Positions 51,623 through 55,489 of a stretch of DNA of 55,489 nucleotides are shown one piece after another. Source of the DNA: Candidatus Gastranaerophilales bacterium (lineage in GTDB: Bacteria; Cyanobacteriota; Vampirovibrionia; Gastranaerophilales; Gastranaerophilaceae). Location of the stretch: NCBI GenBank assembly GCA_944325075.1, contig CALUYU010000006.1, forward strand, positions 1 to 55,489, given 5' to 3'. The notes under the pieces are model-generated. The model ran no database searches. It was not told where the DNA came from and worked only from the letters and a program-made list of their open reading frames with translations. The position numbers and the translations under genes are program-made. Every line of letters starts with the position of its first letter. Positions within the stretch are counted from its first letter, which is position 1.

Positions 51623-54412
51623 ATGTTAAAAAAAAGTTCAAGAATAAAACTTATATTAGGTTTAACTTTAGCAGCAGGTATAATAATTGGCACGCCTTTA
51701 GCGTTGTATCTAAAAGCTTTACCGGCTGCCGTTTCGAATCCTAAAGTCATAAAATATGTTGAAAACACAGCAAAAAAATACGCAAAAGTTGATTTGAATA
51801 TTGAGGAGCCGGTTCTTAAAACCAATTTATCACCGGTTATAGACTTTAAAGTAAAAACTATTTTATTGACTAAAAATAATAAGAAATTACTGGAACTTGA
51901 AAACTTTGATAGTTCAATCTCATTTGCAAAAATTTTTAAGAAAAACATAATTATTAACAGAGTTGTAGCTAAATATATTTTCGCAGATGTAAACCGGCTG
52001 ACAGAACTCGTGCCTCAGCAGGAAGAACAAAAGCCAAAACAAGAAAGTGAATGGGATTTCGATTTATTTGACTCCTTCCTTGGGGTTAAAAATTGTGAAA
52101 TTCTTTATACAATACTCCCTAACACTCATATCAAAGTTAGGGCAAAAGACCTTGCTATTAACAACGCTGAAAAGGTTAAACGATTTGTTAAGTTTAAAGT
52201 ATTAACAGAAATTGATAAAGCTGATAAGCATGTAGCTCTTGCAATTGCTGACGACAACAAAGTTTATATAAGCAACAAAGCTATCTATATTGATAATTGC
52301 CCGTTGAATATTAACAAATCAAAACTGTTTATTAATGCAGAAGGGCACAAAAATAAAAAATACAGTCTTGAAGTATCTTCTAAAAACTTTAATATTCAGG
52401 ACATTATTCAACTCATAGAAACACAGGTTGTGGAAAATAACATTGACGAAATTCTTGCATATTTTGGAAATTTAAACGGAAGTTTTGATTTTAAATTCAA
52501 ACTTACAGATAACGATATGCGCGGAAGCCTAAATCTTAATAAGTTAAATGTAAATATAATTCCGGTAGATAACCTGCCTATCTGTTTAACAAAGGGGACA
52601 ATCGATTTAGACAGCAAGGAAGTGAGATTAAAAGATTTTAAAGGGTATTATGACAACAGGCCTTCTAACAAGCTTGAGTTTCAAGGAACGGTGAAAGATT
52701 ATCTAAAATCAATAGATACAGAAATTACCGGGAAAGCAGTTGCAACTAATGATTTCTTTAAAATACATCTTTCTAAGATGGCTAATTATCCGATTGAACT
52801 TGTCGGGAACGCAGATGCTTATGTTACTTTAAAGTCAAAAAATAATATTATTGACCTTAAAGGTCTGTTTATACTGGGTAAAGATGTAAATATATTGGTA
52901 GGAGATGAACCGCTGCCATTTTCTAAGGCAGGAAGAGCCCTTACTGCTGATATGCATTTCCAGGATATGATTCTGGATATTAATTCCATTAAATACTATA
53001 TGGAATCAAAAAATAAAGATAAAAGAGATGAACGCAGACCTATTTTTACACTCAACGGAAGTATTGATGTTGCCAATAATAACTTTGTTAGAAATGTTGG
53101 ATTTGAAATTCCGGATCCTTTGCCTAGCGAGTTTTTGAATGTTATTGCCAAACAAAATATTTTCAAAAAAGGTACCATTTCCGGAAATCTTGCAATAGAT
53201 AACAAAGGTAAATATCCGGTTCTGCAAGGCGAGATGGATGTAAAAAAAGTTATCATACCTGCTCAAAGAACATTTATAAGAGATGCCCAGCTTAAAGCCG
53301 GTGATGGAATAATCCACATGAACGCTTTTGGGAAATATAAACGTTCTGAATATAAATTTACCGGAAATATTGTAAACGAGATTAAATTCCCTATAATTGT
53401 TAAAAATATTCACCTATCTCTGGATTATCTGGATATTTATAAGCTTATTAGCGGAATGAGCAGTACTGAACAACCGTCAGAAAGCGAAAATGTCGTTGCA
53501 GTTTCAAATAACACAGAGGATGAGGTTGATCTTGGGGAAGGTGAAACCGCTTTTGATATAAGTAATGTAATAATAGAAGAATGTATTTTCAGTTTGGCTA
53601 AAGGCGTATATAAGGATATTAACTTTGGAAATATCAACGCTAATTTAACTTTAGATGAAAATAGTATTCTTAATATTAATTCTAACAGATTTGATATAGC
53701 AGAGGGGATATCCTCTCTTAAAGTACACTGTGATTTAAAAAAGAGTTTATATCACATTTGGCTGGGAATAAAAGATGTCAATTCTGATACTATAGCATCA
53801 TCTCTGCTTAATTTGAAAAGAGAAATATCAGGAAAAGCAAGCGGAATGCTGGCTTTAAGCACAGATAATTCACTCAAACTTAACGGGACAATAAAATTTC
53901 TCGTTGAAAACGGGACAATACAAAAAGTAGGCTTGGTTGAATATGCTCTGAAATTCGCAGCGCTTTTCAGAAACCCAATTACAATGATAAGCCCAAGTAC
54001 CTTATCAGATCTTGTAAATATTCCAGAAGGGAATTTTGACAAAATCTCAGGTGACCTGGAGTTAAAAGATAACGTTATAGAAAAAATTAAAATTAAATCG
54101 TCTGCCCCACAATTAAGTGCATATATAGCTGGCCGGTATGATTTGGAAACAAAAGATACATCTATGAGGATTTATACTAAATTCTCAAGCAATAGAAAGG
54201 GATTTGCTGGATTTTTAAGAAATATATCACTTAACAGCCTTGCAAGCCGTATGCCTATGAGCAGCAGAAATGATGCAAATTACTATTCTTCAGAAATTTC
54301 ACAACTGCCTCCAATTGACGCGGATGAAAAAGACTGCCAGATATTTCTCACAAAAGTTGAAGGAGATGTAGAAAATAACAACTTCTTATCTTCACTGAAA
54401 AAGATTAAATAA
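51623..54412 (+). CDS. AsmA-like periplasmic protein
   Basis: The 929-residue protein has an N-terminal transmembrane anchor (residues 8-30, KLILGLTLAAGIIIGTPLALYL) and a long beta-rich body typical of the AsmA/TamB/YhdP superfamily. The N-terminal AsmA pattern LSPVIDFKVKTILLTKNNKKLLELENFDSSIS is visible. Near the end, IPEGNFDKISGDLELKDNVIEKIKIKSSAPQLSAYIAGRYDLETKDTSM matches the AsmA C-terminal region. Such proteins bridge inner and outer membranes and are thought to carry phospholipids. TATAAT at 51603 and GAAGAG precede the ATG. This implies the organism has an outer membrane. Confidence 0.85.
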   Translation: MLKKSSRIKLILGLTLAAGIIIGTPLALYLKALPAAVSNPKVIKYVENTAKKYAKVDLNIEEPVLKTNLSPVIDFKVKTILLTKNNKKLLELENFDSSISFAKIFKKNIIINRVVAKYIFADVNRLTELVPQQEEQKPKQESEWDFDLFDSFLGVKNCEILYTILPNTHIKVRAKDLAINNAEKVKRFVKFKVLTEIDKADKHVALAIADDNKVYISNKAIYIDNCPLNINKSKLFINAEGHKNKKYSLEVSSKNFNIQDIIQLIETQVVENNIDEILAYFGNLNGSFDFKFKLTDNDMRGSLNLNKLNVNIIPVDNLPICLTKGTIDLDSKEVRLKDFKGYYDNRPSNKLEFQGTVKDYLKSIDTEITGKAVATNDFFKIHLSKMANYPIELVGNADAYVTLKSKNNIIDLKGLFILGKDVNILVGDEPLPFSKAGRALTADMHFQDMILDINSIKYYMESKNKDKRDERRPIFTLNGSIDVANNNFVRNVGFEIPDPLPSEFLNVIAKQNIFKKGTISGNLAIDNKGKYPVLQGEMDVKKVIIPAQRTFIRDAQLKAGDGIIHMNAFGKYKRSEYKFTGNIVNEIKFPIIVKNIHLSLDYLDIYKLISGMSSTEQPSESENVVAVSNNTEDEVDLGEGETAFDISNVIIEECIFSLAKGVYKDINFGNINANLTLDENSILNINSNRFDIAEGISSLKVHCDLKKSLYHIWLGIKDVNSDTIASSLLNLKREISGKASGMLALSTDNSLKLNGTIKFLVENGTIQKVGLVEYALKFAALFRNPITMISPSTLSDLVNIPEGNFDKISGDLELKDNVIEKIKIKSSAPQLSAYIAGRYDLETKDTSMRIYTKFSSNRKGFAGFLRNISLNSLASRMPMSSRNDANYYSSEISQLPPIDADEKDCQIFLTKVEGDVENNNFLSSLKKIK

Positions 54413-54436
54413 TAATTAATAATTACCATTGATATT

Positions 54437-55189
54437 TTACCAAGGGTAATCATCTTTAATCTGCCATCCATCCATCTGGATTAATGCTCCGCATGAATGC
54501 TTACAATATGTATTATCACCACAATTATCTTTACAGTATGCAGTACTATTACCGCTGTTAATTCCAACACCATTAATTAACTCATTCCGTGTTGAAGGTT
54601 TTAGCCTTAAAGTATCTGTTTCTTCACCAAATCTTCCAAGCATAACAAGCCCGTATTTAGGGTATATATCCAGATGAAATATATCACGTCCGCTAATATT
54701 AGGGTTAGTATTACCATTTATATCAACTATAATATAAATCCACTGTTCTATGTTTGGATTTGCAGCATTAGTGAATTGAGACGGCTCAAACATAAATAAT
54801 GAGCCGTCACTAAGTTGATAAACAAGCCGGGAATCGGTCAAGTTTAACGCTTTAAAAAAATCAGGCGCGCAGGAAGAATCACAACGTGACACGTTAATAT
54901 AAGGTTTATAATATTTTTCAAAAACGGCTTCTTTATCATCTCTGGTAGAGGAATCATCTGTTAAAGTCCAGCTTTCGAACGGACCATTTGCCTCTTCTGC
55001 CCGCAGATGCGCCTGACTAAAAGTTGTATAGAACTTTTTCAATCGAGTTACCGTTACATTTTTTTGATAATTATTTATCAAAACCGGCAGCGTCATAGCA
55101 GCAACAACTCCGATAATGCCTAGGGTTATTAGAACTTCCGCGAGAGTAAACGCGACCTTGCGAAGCGAGTGGGGCCTGAGACCCTGCAT
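54437..55189 (-). CDS. Type IV prepilin-like protein
   Basis: The ATG at 55189 gives a 14-residue basic leader (MQGLRPHSLRKVA) before FTLAEVLITLGII. The frame is open to 55444, but that extension is translated repeat DNA (see 55297). The 250-residue protein has the VVAAMTLPVLINNYQKN helix and the shared tail DGWQIKDDYPW. It has Cys-rich segments (CDSSCAP, CKDNCGDNTYCKHSCG) that could form disulphides. It is convergent with the AsmA-like gene. The start is uncertain because no Shine-Dalgarno is visible. Confidence 0.8.
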   Translation of the reverse strand: MQGLRPHSLRKVAFTLAEVLITLGIIGVVAAMTLPVLINNYQKNVTVTRLKKFYTTFSQAHLRAEEANGPFESWTLTDDSSTRDDKEAVFEKYYKPYINVSRCDSSCAPDFFKALNLTDSRLVYQLSDGSLFMFEPSQFTNAANPNIEQWIYIIVDINGNTNPNISGRDIFHLDIYPKYGLVMLGRFGEETDTLRLKPSTRNELINGVGINSGNSTAYCKDNCGDNTYCKHSCGALIQMDGWQIKDDYPW

Positions 55190-55226
55190 TACAATGCTCC
55201 GCCGGCGGGGTGATACAGAAATCAAA

Positions 55227-55249
55227 GTAGGTTGGGCTTTCAGCCCAAC
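55227..55249 (+). repeat. Single REP palindrome, copy D
   Basis: GTAGGTTGGGC-TTTCA-GCCCAAC, identical to copy C at 50312. It lies 38 bases upstream of the proposed ATG of the prepilin gene. Confidence 0.85.
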
Positions 55250-55296
55250 ATTAATTTTTTGAGTGCAAATGGCCGAACATTTTTGACGGTGGCTAG

Positions 55297-55374
55297 ATCC
55301 TGAAATACTCTGCGAGCACCCTCCCTTGTAAGCCTCCTTTGCGTCGGCAACTAGAGGAGCTGCAAGTTCAGGAT
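55297..55374. repeat. ATCCTGAA...TTCAGGAT palindromic repeat
   Basis: Inverted ATCCTGAA (55297-55304) / TTCAGGAT (55367-55374) enclose about 60 bases. On the minus strand it reads SPCHPELAAPLVADAKEAYK and ends SGSSH, the known 'CHPEL...SGSH' translation product of a dispersed palindromic repeat, not a protein domain. Confidence 0.65.
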
Positions 55375-55427
55375 GACATGGAGAATCTTTTATCAACATT
55401 TTCTCTATGCGGCCCACACAGTTCAAT

Positions 55428-55450
55428 GTAGGTTGGGGTTTCACCCCAAC
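55428..55450 (+). repeat. Single REP palindrome (GGGG type), copy E
   Basis: GTAGGTTGGGG-TTTCA-CCCCAAC, the second half-type of the REPIN, 180 bases from copy D. Confidence 0.8.
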
Positions 55451-55489
55451 ATAATATTTATTTACATCTGATACAGAAAACTTTGTTTT

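Overview
The window looks like a chromosomal segment of a low-GC, non-photosynthetic relative of the cyanobacteria, most likely a gut Melainabacterium (Gastranaerophilales). This is inference. It rests on several prepilin-like proteins with an AFTLAEVLITLGII leader, an LdpA-like iron-sulphur protein otherwise known from cyanobacteria, an LktA-like filamentous adhesin and the codon and AT bias. No rRNA or other marker is present to confirm it.

Layout. 1-10086: a prepilin gene cut by the window edge, an L,D-transpeptidase, rmuC, a NarL-type response regulator with a short histidine kinase, a polysaccharide flippase, and a 1285-residue secreted adhesin with a 300-residue Asp/Ala/Ser repeat and a C-terminal PilZ domain. 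10455-20704: tRNA-Gln, small unknowns including a calpain-like protein, a prepilin gene put out of frame by a run of 11 G, a guanidine-I riboswitch with its SMR exporter, an MBL hydrolase, LdpA, HxlR and MarR regulators, an FMN reductase, der and bcp.

20872-33345: a 12.5-kb integrative element inserted in the anticodon arm of a tRNA-Met gene. The two tRNA halves flank it as 19-bp att repeats, and it carries a complete tRNA-Met just inside its left end. It encodes a tyrosine integrase, excisionase, XRE regulators with operator dyads, a RelE-type toxin pair, an iteron-like region ahead of a candidate replication protein, a serine recombinase, a SLOG protein, and a fused nuclease-methyltransferase restriction gene coupled to a DUF5677 gene.

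33450-36691: the remains of a Mu-like transposon (52-bp end repeats, truncated transposase) that has removed the 5' half of emrA, leaving emrB intact. It includes an EF-hand plus papain-like protein. 36691-55489: emrB, a YkgJ Fe-S protein, a MATE transporter, a DJ-1 protein, a four-gene glycan operon (FAD oxidoreductase plus three tandem GT-C glycosyltransferases), family-4 uracil-DNA glycosylase, an alanine:sodium symporter, a WG-repeat protein, an AsmA-like protein and two more prepilin genes whose 5' leaders contain REPIN-like palindromes.

The most notable items are the G11 tract behind a strong promoter, ribosome-binding site and ATG of a prepilin gene; the tRNA-swapping island; the adhesin-repeat-PilZ fusion; and the restriction/DUF5677 operon. 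All function calls come from motif reading without database searches.
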